Assembly (NCBI RefSeq): GCF_009720725.1 | Contig: NZ_WNKT01000005.1 | Coordinates: forward strand, 1-64,000 | From: Allochromatium palmeri | GTDB lineage: Bacteria > Pseudomonadota > Gammaproteobacteria > Chromatiales > Chromatiaceae | Length of the DNA stretch: 64,000 bases | Direction: 5' to 3' | In this document: positions 47,940 through 58,228 of the stretch, piece after piece | How positions within the stretch are numbered: the stretch's first letter is position 1 | Layout of the letters: each line of letters opens with the position of its first letter | The notes under the pieces: generated by a model | What the model was told of the DNA's origin: nothing | The model's input: only the letters and a program-made list of their open reading frames with translations | Database searches by the model: none | Position numbers and translations under genes: made by a program

Positions 47940-48893
47940 ATGATCGACAGCCTCCAGAGCGTCGTCGCCCAAGCCGGCTCTCAGCTCAAGCTGCACTGGC
48001 TGACTCCGGAACCCGAGACACTGCGCCCCGTGCTCGGGGAGGATCCCGGGCAGTCGCTCATCGGCTCGCTGAACCTCATCCATCCCAATCGCCTGCAGGT
48101 CGTCGGCCTGCCCGAACAGCGCTATCTCGCGGGGCTTGGCGCGACCGCCTACGGCGAGACACTCGACACGCTCTTCGCCGACCAGCCAGCGGCGGTGATC
48201 TTCAGCAACGGCCTCACTCCGCCACCCGACTTCCGGGAACGCGCCTGCGCGACCCGGACCCCGCTCCTGGGGTCTGCGCTCAGCGATCAGGAACTGATCA
48301 ATCATCTGCGCTATTTTTTCACGCAGGCACTGGCCGAACGCCAGACCATCCACGGCGTCTTCATCGAGGTGCTGGGCATGGGCGTACTCCTGACCGGAGC
48401 GCCAGCCGTCGGCAAGAGCGAGCTGGCGCTCGATCTCATCACGCGCGGCCATCGGCTCATCGCCGACGACGCACCGCGTTTCGCGCGCATCGCGCCCGAA
48501 GTCATCGAGGGTCGCTGTCCGGAGATGCTCAGAGACTTCCTGGAAGTGCGCGGTCTCGGCATCCTCAATATCCGGGCCATGTTCGGCGAGAGCGCGGTAC
48601 TGCGCGACAAGACGCTCAATCTCGTCATCGACTTGCAACCCCTGGCTCGACCTCAGCTCGAATGCATCGACCGGCTCGCCGGCAGTCTGTCGACGCTGAA
48701 TGTGCTGGGAGTGGCGATTCCCAGGATCATCATGCCGGTGGCGCCCGGCCGCAATCTGGCGATCCTGGTGGAGGCGGCCGTCAGACAGCAGATTTTGCGC
48801 TTTCGCGGCTATGACGCCGGCCTGGACTTCATCAACCGCCAGGCGTGCGCCATCAGTCAGGATCAACCCGATCCGCCAAGCACCGGAGACTGA
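47940..48893 (+). CDS. hprK: HPr kinase/phosphorylase
   Basis: A 317-residue bifunctional enzyme that phosphorylates and dephosphorylates Ser46 of HPr. It has the Walker A motif GAPAVGKS (153-160), then LIADDAPRFARI, and the HPrK signature LEVRGLGILNIRAMFG. An N-terminal sensor domain precedes. Enteric bacteria lack it, but it is known in other proteobacteria within the ptsN-rapZ-EIIA-HPr-EI cluster as here. HPr at 50256 keeps the Ser46 target. Confidence 0.94.
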   Translation: MIDSLQSVVAQAGSQLKLHWLTPEPETLRPVLGEDPGQSLIGSLNLIHPNRLQVVGLPEQRYLAGLGATAYGETLDTLFADQPAAVIFSNGLTPPPDFRERACATRTPLLGSALSDQELINHLRYFFTQALAERQTIHGVFIEVLGMGVLLTGAPAVGKSELALDLITRGHRLIADDAPRFARIAPEVIEGRCPEMLRDFLEVRGLGILNIRAMFGESAVLRDKTLNLVIDLQPLARPQLECIDRLAGSLSTLNVLGVAIPRIIMPVAPGRNLAILVEAAVRQQILRFRGYDAGLDFINRQACAISQDQPDPPSTGD

Positions 48894-48928
48894 TCCCATG
48901 TCAACAGCGCCAGAGGAGACCTAATTCC

Positions 48929-49786
48929 ATGCAGCTGATTATCCTCAGTGGCTTGTCCGGAGCCGGCAAGAGCATCGCGCTCCATACGCTTGAAGACATG
49001 GGGTTCTACTGTATCGACAACCTGCCCTTCTTCCTGCTCCAGGATCTGGTGCTCGGGCTGCACGAGACGCTCGACGAGGCCTTTGGCAAGACGGCGGTCG
49101 GCATCGACGCCCGCGGCAACCCCGAAGCCCTGCGACGCCTGCCCGACCTGGCCCTTGCCGCTCAGGAACGCGGGATCGACTGTCGCGTGCTCTTTCTGGA
49201 GACCCAGCTTGAGACCCTGATTCGACGCTATAGCGAAACACGCCGCCGTCATCCGCTCACCCAGGCCGACCGCTCGCTGCGCGAAGCCATCCAGCTCGAA
49301 CAGGAGTTTCTGGAGCCGGTCCGCAAACGCGCCGATCTGGTGATCGACACCACCCAGACCAATGTGCATGAGCTGCGCGATCGGGTGCGCGGCTGGCTGC
49401 TGGGTGGCGAGTCGCCCAAGATCTCGATTCTGCTCAAATCCTTCGGCTTCAAGCACGGCGTTCCACCTGACGTCGATTTCGTGCTCGATGTACGCTGTCT
49501 GCCCAATCCGCATTGGGAAGCCGAACTGCGCATGCTCACCGGACGTGATCCCGAGGTCGCCCGCTTCCTGGAATCCAGCGCCGAGGTGACGCGCATGCGC
49601 GAGGATATTCTCGCCTTCTTCGAGCGCTGGATCCCTCGCTTCGAGACCGACGGGCGCAGCTATCTGACCATCGCCATCGGCTGCACCGGCGGCCAGCATC
49701 GCTCGGTCTACATGACCGAGCGCCTCGGCGAGCGTTTCGAGTCACTCGGTCACACAGTCATCGTGCGCCACCGGGAACTGTCGTGA
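48929..49786 (+). CDS. rapZ: RNase adapter protein RapZ
   Basis: A 285-residue nucleotide-binding protein. Walker A is GLSGAGKS (8-15); DNLPFFLL and the C-terminal GCTGGQHRSVYMTERLGERF are family signatures. In E. coli RapZ directs the sRNA GlmZ to RNase E and senses glucosamine-6-phosphate; its role here may be analogous. ATG 48929 matches the family start (MQLIILSGLSG); GAGGAG lies upstream. The stop overlaps the next gene by 4 bases. Confidence 0.95.
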   Translation: MQLIILSGLSGAGKSIALHTLEDMGFYCIDNLPFFLLQDLVLGLHETLDEAFGKTAVGIDARGNPEALRRLPDLALAAQERGIDCRVLFLETQLETLIRRYSETRRRHPLTQADRSLREAIQLEQEFLEPVRKRADLVIDTTQTNVHELRDRVRGWLLGGESPKISILLKSFGFKHGVPPDVDFVLDVRCLPNPHWEAELRMLTGRDPEVARFLESSAEVTRMREDILAFFERWIPRFETDGRSYLTIAIGCTGGQHRSVYMTERLGERFESLGHTVIVRHRELS

Positions 49787-50172
49787 GCGTCGGTGTCCTG
49801 CTCGTCACCCATCGACCGCTGGCCGGTGATCTGTTGCGCATCGCCACCGATATCCTCGGCCGGTCGCCGCTCGGCGTCGCCTGCTGCGAGGTGATCAACG
49901 ACACACCGATCGATGAAATCCTCACGCGCTGCACGCATCTGGCCGCAACCATCGACCAGGGCGAGGGCGTGCTGGTGCTGACCGATCTCTATGGGGCCAC
50001 ACCGGCCAATGTCGCGCGGGCGTTCGCCGATTCATGCGCGCGGGCGCGGGTGGTCAGCGGACTGAACCTGCCGATGCTGCTGCGGACCCTGAACTACGCG
50101 ACCCTGGATCTGGACAGCCTGGCCGAGAAGGCGCTCAGCGGCGGTCGCGATGGCGTCCGCCAGGACACCTGA
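49783..50172 (+). CDS. PTS EIIA component, mannose/fructose type
   Basis: A 129-residue EIIA-Man domain with phospho-His10 in LLVTHRPLAGDLL and a LVLTDLYGATPANVAR loop. The GTG start overlaps the rapZ stop by 4 bases. In proteobacterial clusters like this it has no EIIB/EIIC partner in the window, so it is probably regulatory rather than part of a sugar importer. Confidence 0.93.
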   Translation: MSVGVLLVTHRPLAGDLLRIATDILGRSPLGVACCEVINDTPIDEILTRCTHLAATIDQGEGVLVLTDLYGATPANVARAFADSCARARVVSGLNLPMLLRTLNYATLDLDSLAEKALSGGRDGVRQDT

Positions 50173-50255
50173 AGCCCGTCAGCGGCACGCCGCCCGCACG
50201 GATTCGATCCAAACGCGATTTAGGTACTACCCTTACCGAGAAGGACCAAGCCCGG

Positions 50256-50525
50256 ATGATTCGCCAAGAACTCGAGATTTGTAACAAGCTCGGCCTGCAC
50301 GCACGGGCGGCCGCCAAGCTGGTGCAATGCGCCAACCGCTTCGAGAGCGAGATCACAGTCGAGCGGCGCGGCCAGAGCGTCAATGGCAAGAGCATCATGG
50401 GCGTCATGATGCTGGCCGCCAGCCAAGGCACCACGGTCATGGTGGAAGCGGCAGGCGCCGATGAGCAGGAGGCCATGGCGGCCATCGAACAACTCATACA
50501 GGACCGCTTCGGAGAACCAGAGTGA
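50256..50525 (+). CDS. ptsH: Phosphocarrier protein HPr
   Basis: An 89-residue HPr. His15 in NKLGLHARAAAKLV accepts phosphate from EI, and Ser46 in NGKSIMGVMML is the HPr-kinase site, consistent with hprK upstream. ATG 50256 is preceded by AAGGA at some distance. It lies 83 bases after the EIIA gene, and its stop overlaps the GTG of ptsI by 4 bases. Confidence 0.97.
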   Translation: MIRQELEICNKLGLHARAAAKLVQCANRFESEITVERRGQSVNGKSIMGVMMLAASQGTTVMVEAAGADEQEAMAAIEQLIQDRFGEPE

Positions 50526-52285
50526 CTCTCGCCTTCCAGGGCATCGGAATCGGTTCGTCGAACGCGATTGCACTGGGTCCGGCCTTCGTCGACATCCGTG
50601 GACAGGGGGGCGTGACTCACGCGCCGATCGATGTCGACGACATTCAACGGGAAATTGAGCGTTTCGACCTCGCAGTCGAGGCCGCGCGTCAGGCGCTCAA
50701 ACAGGTGCGCGCCCAGATCCCGCGCGAGACGCCGGTCGCAATCGCCGAGTTCATCGACGCCCATCTCTTGATGCTGGAAGACACGGCACTCATCGACGGT
50801 GTGCGTCAGATCGTCGCCGATCAACTCTGCTCGGCCGAATGGGCGCTGCAACGTCATCGCGATGCCCTGATCGCGGTCTTCGAACAGATGGATGATCCCT
50901 ATCTGCGCACGCGCCGCGATGACATCGAGCATGTCGTGGGACAGATTCAGGGGTTTCTGCGCGGCGAGGCGCACAGATCGACCTTGACCGAACGGGATCT
51001 CGCCGGCTATGTGGTGGTCGCCCGCGATCTGGCGCCGGCCGATGCCATCCTGCTGCGTCATCGCGGCGCCGTGGCCTTTGTGACCGAGTATGGCGGACCC
51101 ATGTCGCATACCGCGATCCTGGCACGCAGCCTCGGGGTGCCGGCGGTCATGGGTCTGCACGACATCACCCGCTATCTGCGCGCCGAAGAGCTGCTGATCG
51201 TCGATGGTGCGAGCGGGACGGTCATCGCCAACGCCGACGCGCGACTCGTCGATGACTATCGCCAGCGACTGCGAGCCATCCAGGCGCGTCAGACGGGTTT
51301 ACGCGCCCTGGCCGGACGCCCGGCCCGCACCCGCGATGGGATCGAGATCCGTCTTCAGGCCAATCTGGAACTGCCCGAGGACATCGAGCTGGCCAAGGCC
51401 AATGGCGCACTTGGAGTCGGTCTCTATCGCACCGAGTTCCTCTACATGAACCGCGCCGATCTGCCGGACGAAGAGGAACACCTGGCCAACTACAGCGCCA
51501 TGCTGGCCGATCTCGACGGGCGTCCCATCACCATTCGCACGCTCGACCTGGGGGTCGACAAACACAGCGAGGCCCTGGCCACAGCCCACTCGAACGTGAG
51601 CAATCCAGCGCTCGGACTGCGCGCGATCAGACTGTGTCTGAAGGAGCCGGCGCTCTTCGAGCCGCAACTGCGCGCCATCCTGCGCGCCTCGGCACTCGGG
51701 CCGGTCCGGCTGATGCTGCCGCTCGTGACCAGCGTCCACGAACTCGACCGCGCCCTGGCGATCATCGCCGATCTCAAGCGCCAGCTCGACCGCGAGGGAC
51801 TCGACTACGACGACGACCTGCCGATTGGTGCCATGATCGAGGTACCGGCCGCCGCGCTGACTGCGCGCGCCATCGCGCAACGGATGGATTTTCTCTCCAT
51901 CGGCACCAATGACCTCATCCAATACACCCTGGCCATCGACCGGCTCGACGATGCGGTCAACGATCTCTTCGATCCGGCGCATCCGGCCATTCTGCGCCTG
52001 ATCCGGCTCACCATCGAGGCCGGGCGCGCCTTCGATATCCCGGTCGGGATGTGCGGTGAGATGGCCGGCGATCCGCGCTTCACCCGGCTGCTGCTCGGGA
52101 TGGGACTGCGCGAATTCAGCATGCAGCCCGGCGCTCTGCTCGACATCAAAGAAATTCTGCTGGAATCCGATGCCGGCGAACTCGCACGCCATGTCGACCA
52201 GCTCTTCGATCAACTCGACGTGGCCAACCCCAACGCGCTGCTTGAAGTGCTGAACGCTGTGCCATCCTCCCTTCCGGCCCGCTAA
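50522..52285 (+). CDS. ptsI: PTS phosphoenolpyruvate-protein phosphotransferase (EI)
   Basis: A 587-residue EI. The phospho-His is in GGPMSHTAILARSLGVPAVMG. PEP-binding motifs are GLYRTEFLYMNR, TIRTLDLGVDKH, IGAMIEVPAAAL, FLSIGTNDLIQYTLAIDR and GMCGEMAGDP. The GTG start is coupled to ptsH. It feeds phosphate to HPr and from there to PtsN and the EIIA-Man domain. Confidence 0.97.
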   Translation: MTLAFQGIGIGSSNAIALGPAFVDIRGQGGVTHAPIDVDDIQREIERFDLAVEAARQALKQVRAQIPRETPVAIAEFIDAHLLMLEDTALIDGVRQIVADQLCSAEWALQRHRDALIAVFEQMDDPYLRTRRDDIEHVVGQIQGFLRGEAHRSTLTERDLAGYVVVARDLAPADAILLRHRGAVAFVTEYGGPMSHTAILARSLGVPAVMGLHDITRYLRAEELLIVDGASGTVIANADARLVDDYRQRLRAIQARQTGLRALAGRPARTRDGIEIRLQANLELPEDIELAKANGALGVGLYRTEFLYMNRADLPDEEEHLANYSAMLADLDGRPITIRTLDLGVDKHSEALATAHSNVSNPALGLRAIRLCLKEPALFEPQLRAILRASALGPVRLMLPLVTSVHELDRALAIIADLKRQLDREGLDYDDDLPIGAMIEVPAAALTARAIAQRMDFLSIGTNDLIQYTLAIDRLDDAVNDLFDPAHPAILRLIRLTIEAGRAFDIPVGMCGEMAGDPRFTRLLLGMGLREFSMQPGALLDIKEILLESDAGELARHVDQLFDQLDVANPNALLEVLNAVPSSLPAR

Positions 52286-52396
52286 CTGGTAGCATAACCG
52301 GTTCACGGCTCGCGCTCGATCGTTCGCCACGGTGTGGGCCGTCAATTCCAGCGACAGCCAACTCCCTTGACTCAGCGACCGAGCCAGCAGGTGACC

Positions 52397-53758
52397 ATGA
52401 GCCTTCCCGCGACTCTCAACTCCGACAGCACGCGCCTCGAGGATCTGCGCCGCGTCCTCGAACAGGGCGCCGTCCGGCAAGCGGCGCGCATGCTCAACGC
52501 CCTGCAGCCGGCTGAGATCGCGCATCTGCTCGAATCGCTCCCGCACAAGGAGCGCGAGCTGTTGTGGAACCTGGTCGATGCCGAGTACGACGGCGAGGTG
52601 CTGACCTATCTGCACGACGACGTGCGCGAGCAGCTCATCGCGCTGATGGATGCCGGCGAGCTGGTGGCGGCGATCGGCACACTCGACACCGACGACCTGG
52701 CTGATCTCATCCAGGATCTACCGCTCGCCATCACGCACGAGGTGGTCAAGTCGCTCGATCAGCAGCGGCGCGACCGGCTCGAAAAGGCGCTGTCCTACCC
52801 CGAGGACACGGCCGGCGGTCTCATGAACAGCGACACCGTAACCGTGCGTCCCGAGATGACGCTCGATGTGGTGATGCGCTATCTGCGCCGGCTCAAGGAC
52901 GGGCTGCCGGACATCACTGACAATCTGATCGTGGTCGACCGCAAGGGGCGCTATCTGGGCGTGCTCTATCTGACCGATCTGCTGACCCATGACCCGGAGG
53001 ACTCAGTCGCCGAGGCCATGACGCTCGACGTGCAGGCCATCCCGGCGACCTGGAGTGCGCGCGAGGTGTCGACCCGCTTTGAGCAGCATGATCTGGTCAC
53101 GGCGCCTGTGGTCGACGAGGACGGTAATCTGCTCGGACGCATCACGGTCGACGATGTCATGGATGTCATCCGCGAGGAGGCCGATCATCAGTTTCTCGGC
53201 CAAGCCGGCCTGTCGGAAACCGAGGACATGTTCGCGCCCGTGCTGCTGAGTGCGCGTCGGCGCGCGCTGTGGCTCGGGATCAATCTGCTGACGGCCTTTC
53301 TCGCCGCCTGGGTCATCGGACGCTTCGAGGACACCATCCAGCAGATCGTGGCGCTGGCGGTGCTGATGCCGGTGGTCGCCAGCATGGGCGGCATCGCCGG
53401 CACCCAGACGCTCACGCTTGCCATCCGCGGGCTGGCGCTCGGTCAGCTCACCTCCAACAACAGCCGCTGGCTACTGATGAAAGAAATGGCCGTAGCGGCC
53501 ATCAACAGCGTCATCTGGGCGCTGGTGGTGGCCCTGATCGCCTGGATCTGGTTCCGCGACCCCGAGATCGCGCTGGTCATCGGCGTGGCGATCAGTATCA
53601 ATCTGCTGGCGGCGGCACTGGCCGGCGCGCTGCTGCCGCTGGCCCTGGAACGCTTCGGCATCGACCCCGCCCTGGCCGGCGGGGTCATCCTGACGACGGT
53701 CACCGATGTGGTCGGCTTCCTGGCCTTCCTGGGGCTGGCGACCGTCTTTTTGCTCTGA
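52397..53758 (+). CDS. mgtE: Magnesium transporter MgtE
   Basis: A 453-residue Mg2+ channel. The N-domain (about 15-130) is an acidic superhelix (LPHKERELLWNLVD). Two CBS domains (about 135-255) sense Mg2+. The C-terminal membrane domain (about 280-453) has five expected helices and GGIAGTQTLTLAIRGLALG. ATG 52397 (MSLPATLNSD) has AGGTGA just upstream. The gene is convergent with gatA, 9 bases apart. The 111 bases upstream hold no gene. Confidence 0.94.
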   Translation: MSLPATLNSDSTRLEDLRRVLEQGAVRQAARMLNALQPAEIAHLLESLPHKERELLWNLVDAEYDGEVLTYLHDDVREQLIALMDAGELVAAIGTLDTDDLADLIQDLPLAITHEVVKSLDQQRRDRLEKALSYPEDTAGGLMNSDTVTVRPEMTLDVVMRYLRRLKDGLPDITDNLIVVDRKGRYLGVLYLTDLLTHDPEDSVAEAMTLDVQAIPATWSAREVSTRFEQHDLVTAPVVDEDGNLLGRITVDDVMDVIREEADHQFLGQAGLSETEDMFAPVLLSARRRALWLGINLLTAFLAAWVIGRFEDTIQQIVALAVLMPVVASMGGIAGTQTLTLAIRGLALGQLTSNNSRWLLMKEMAVAAINSVIWALVVALIAWIWFRDPEIALVIGVAISINLLAAALAGALLPLALERFGIDPALAGGVILTTVTDVVGFLAFLGLATVFLL

Positions 53759-53767
53759 GTCGCGCGT

Positions 53768-55221
53768 TTACTCGCACCCGACCGGTGCCGACTGGTGCCA
53801 GTGCGTCACATGCTGATAGCGGTGCGCGACATTGAGCAGACGTGCTTCCTCAAAGTAGTTGCCGATGATCTGGAGCCCCACCGGCAGGCCGTCGACCGGC
53901 GCGACCGGGATCGACATCCCCGGCAGTCCGGCGAGATTGGTGGCGATGGTGTAGATGTCGTTGAGATACATGGACACCGGATCGTCCATCTTCGAGCCAA
54001 GCGCAAACGCCGTGCCCGGACTGGTCGGCCCCATGATGACATCGACCTGCTCGAAGGCACGCTTGAAGTCGTCAGCGATCAGCTGCCGGATCTTCTGCGC
54101 CTTGAGATAGTAGGCGTCGTAATAGCCCGCCGAGAGCACATAGGTGCCGATCATGATCCGGCGCTGGACCTCGGGACCGAAGCCCTCGGCACGGCTGCGC
54201 TCATAGAGGTCTTGCAGATCCTGCGGGTTCTCGCAGCGATGCCCGTAGCGTACCCCATCGAAGCGCGCCAGATTGGACGAGCACTCAGCCGGGGCGACCA
54301 CATAGTAGACCGGCACCGAGAGCGGACTGTTGGGTAGACTGATCTCGACGATCTCGGCACCGAGCGCCTCGTATTCCTTGATCGCGGCCATGACGGCCTC
54401 GCCGATGCGTGCATCGAGTCCGGCCCCAAAGTATTCCTTGGGCAGTCCGATGCGCAGACCATGCAGATCATCGTCGAGCGCGTCGACATAGTCTGGAACC
54501 TGGACATCAGCGCTGGTCGAGTCGCGCGTATCGAAGCCGGCCATCTCATCGAGAATGAAGGCTGCGTCGGCGGCCGAGCGGGCCATGACCCCGGCCTGAT
54601 CGAGCGAGGACGCAAAGGCGATCATGCCCCAGCGCGAGCAGCGCCCATAGGTCGGCTTGAGGCCGGTGATGCCGCACAGCGCCGCCGGCTGGCGGATCGA
54701 GCCGCCGGTGTCGCTGGCGGTCGCGGCCGCGCACAACCGCGCGGCGACAGCGGCCGCTGAGCCGCCGGACGAGCCGCCCGGAACGCGCGTCTTGTCCCAG
54801 GGATTCTTGACCGGGCCATACCAGCTCGTCTCGTTGCTCGACCCCATGGCGAACTCGTCCATGTTGGTCTTGCCCAACACCACGGCGCCGGCCGCGGCGA
54901 GCCGCTCGACGATGGTGGCATCATAGGGGGCGACGAAATTATCGAGCATGCGCGAGCCGCAGCTGGTCTTGATCCCCTGGGTGCAGAAGATGTCCTTGTG
55001 GGCGATGGGAATGCCGGTGAGCGGCCCGGCCTCGCCCGATTTGAGCGCCTGATCGGCGCGCTCAGCCGCCGCGAGCGCCGGCTCGGCGGCGACCGTGATG
55101 AAGCTGTTCAGGTGCGGATCGAGCCGTTCGATGCGCTCCAGATAGTGCCGCGTCAGCTCGACGCTGGAATAGGTGCGCAGCCGCAGATCAGCGGCCATTT
55201 GAGCGATCGATTTGTTCTGCA

Positions 55222-55222
<1 letters not shown>
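53768..55222 (-). CDS. gatA: Asp-tRNA(Asn)/Glu-tRNA(Gln) amidotransferase subunit A
   Basis: A 484-residue amidase-signature enzyme with the Ser-cisSer-Lys triad: Lys in [39 protein letters not shown] holding the two Ser residues. It releases ammonia from glutamine for transamidation of misacylated tRNA by GatB. The ATG shares one base with the gatC stop (TAATG). gatB, usually next downstream, is missing here: mgtE begins the other way 9 bases later. Confidence 0.95.
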
Positions 55223-56778
<1,556 letters not shown>

Positions 56779-56826
56779 CAGGATTCAGGAGACCGCCTAC
56801 GGGATCTCTCGCCGAGGACTGCCGTT

Positions 56827-57708
56827 ATCAAACCTCTGTTCAACCCAGGCCCATCGCCCAATGTTCGCGTCATCCTGGCCGTGCTGATGGCGCTCGGGTT
56901 GCTCGTGGCCGATCACCATCAGCATCACCTGGAGCTGCTGCGCACGGCACTCTCGCTCGTCACCTATCCGCTGCAACTGGCCGCCGACCGGCCCAGCCAG
57001 CTCTTCCGCGAGGCGCGTGAACGGCTCGCCGGACAGGATGTGCTGCGCGATGAGAACACCGGACTGCATCGCGAGAACCTGCTGCTCAAGGCGCGACTCC
57101 AGCAATTCGAGTCGATGGAAGCTGAAAACGCGCGTCTGCGCGACCTGCTCGGCTCCTCGCTCGACGTCGGCGAGCGGGTGCTGATCGCCGAGATCATGGC
57201 CGTCGAACTCGCGCCCTATCGTCAACAGGTGATGCTCAACAAGGGCACCAATGCCGGGGTCTTCGTCGGTCAGCCGGTGCTCGATGCCAACGCCGTGATG
57301 GGCCAGATCATTCGCGCCAATCCGTTCTCATCGGTCGTACTCCTGATCACCGACTCCGATCATGCGCTGCCGGTCGAGGTCAACCGCAATGGTCTGCGCA
57401 CCATCGCCGCCGGCACCGGGCCGAATCATGATCTCGAACTGCTCTACATCCCCAAAAACGCCGACATTCAGGTCGGCGACCTGCTCGTAACCTCGGGCAT
57501 GGATGGACGCTTTCCCTCTGGCTATCCGGTAGCGCGCGTCAAGACCGTGCGCCAGGACCCGGACAACCCCTTCACCACCGTCATCGCTGAACCCACGGCG
57601 CGGCTCGACCGCAGTCGCGAAGTGCTGCTGGTCTGGAACCTGAACGAGACCTCGCGCTTGCAGGCCCTGACCGCCGAGGCTGCCAAGCCCAGGGACATGC
57701 CGCAGTGA
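56827..57708 (+). CDS. mreC: Rod shape-determining protein MreC (apparent non-ATG start)
   Basis: A 293-residue periplasmic scaffold with an N-terminal TM helix (VILAVLMALGLLVADH), a coiled coil (about 80-120) and a C-terminal beta domain (VMLNKGTNAGVFVGQPVLDANAVMGQI). The residues IKPLFNPGPSPNVRVIL align with the conserved MreC start MKP(I/L)F..GPS, with Ile (ATC, 56827-56829) where Met belongs. Between the mreB stop and this codon there is no in-frame ATG, GTG or TTG; GAGGA lies 8 bases before ATC. The first standard start is GTG 56881, which would cut into the TM helix (275 residues). ATC initiation is my preferred reading; a sequence error or GTG-to-GTT change one codon earlier is the alternative. 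Confidence 0.88.
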   Translation: MKPLFNPGPSPNVRVILAVLMALGLLVADHHQHHLELLRTALSLVTYPLQLAADRPSQLFREARERLAGQDVLRDENTGLHRENLLLKARLQQFESMEAENARLRDLLGSSLDVGERVLIAEIMAVELAPYRQQVMLNKGTNAGVFVGQPVLDANAVMGQIIRANPFSSVVLLITDSDHALPVEVNRNGLRTIAAGTGPNHDLELLYIPKNADIQVGDLLVTSGMDGRFPSGYPVARVKTVRQDPDNPFTTVIAEPTARLDRSREVLLVWNLNETSRLQALTAEAAKPRDMPQ

Positions 57709-58223
57709 AGACGGCCAAGAAGCGCGCGGCCAAGCCGTCCTACAAGCCCCGGCAGCCATTCTGGCCGGTCGCGCTGACGCTCACAGCGGCGATGTATCTG
57801 ACCATCCTGCCGATGTCGGACTGGCCCTGGGACTACCGTCCGCCCTGGACTGTGCTCGCGCTGCTCTTCTGGTGCTTCGCCACTCCGCGCCGGGTCGGCA
57901 TCTTCACCGGTTTCGTCGTCGGTCTGATGCTCGACGTGCTCACGGGCGCCCTGCTCGGACAGCATGCGCTGGCGCTCTCGGTCACAGCCTATCTGGCGCT
58001 CGTACTGCGTCCGCGCATTCGCATCTTTCCGCAGTGGCAGCAGACCTTCTTCGTGGCCCTGATCCTGCTCGCCGAACGCTTGCTGACACTTTGGATCATC
58101 GGCGCGACCGGGCAGCCGATGCCGGCTCTGACCTACTGGGTCTCAGCACTGGTCGGTCTGGCCTTCTGGCCGCTCATGGCCTGGCTGCTGGTTCCGTTCG
58201 AGCGGCGCGTCGGGGCAGGTTGA
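57705..58223 (+). CDS. mreD: Rod shape-determining membrane protein MreD
   Basis: A 172-residue membrane protein with about five hydrophobic helices (PVALTLTAAMYLTIL; GIFTGFVVGLMLDVLTGALLGQHALALS is the family core). The GTG start overlaps the mreC stop by 4 bases. It links MreC to the PBP2-RodA synthase. Confidence 0.93.
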   Translation: MKTAKKRAAKPSYKPRQPFWPVALTLTAAMYLTILPMSDWPWDYRPPWTVLALLFWCFATPRRVGIFTGFVVGLMLDVLTGALLGQHALALSVTAYLALVLRPRIRIFPQWQQTFFVALILLAERLLTLWIIGATGQPMPALTYWVSALVGLAFWPLMAWLLVPFERRVGAG

Positions 58224-58228
58224 ACACC

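Noticed and set aside
48898-48924. Eight-codon frame between hprK and rapZ
   Set aside because: Too short, and it covers the GAGGAG ribosome site of rapZ; no sign of a leader peptide function such as repeated codons or an attenuator.
52260-52305. Possible terminator after ptsI (AACTGGT ... ACCGGTT)
   Set aside because: The stem is short and imperfect and is not followed by a T run.
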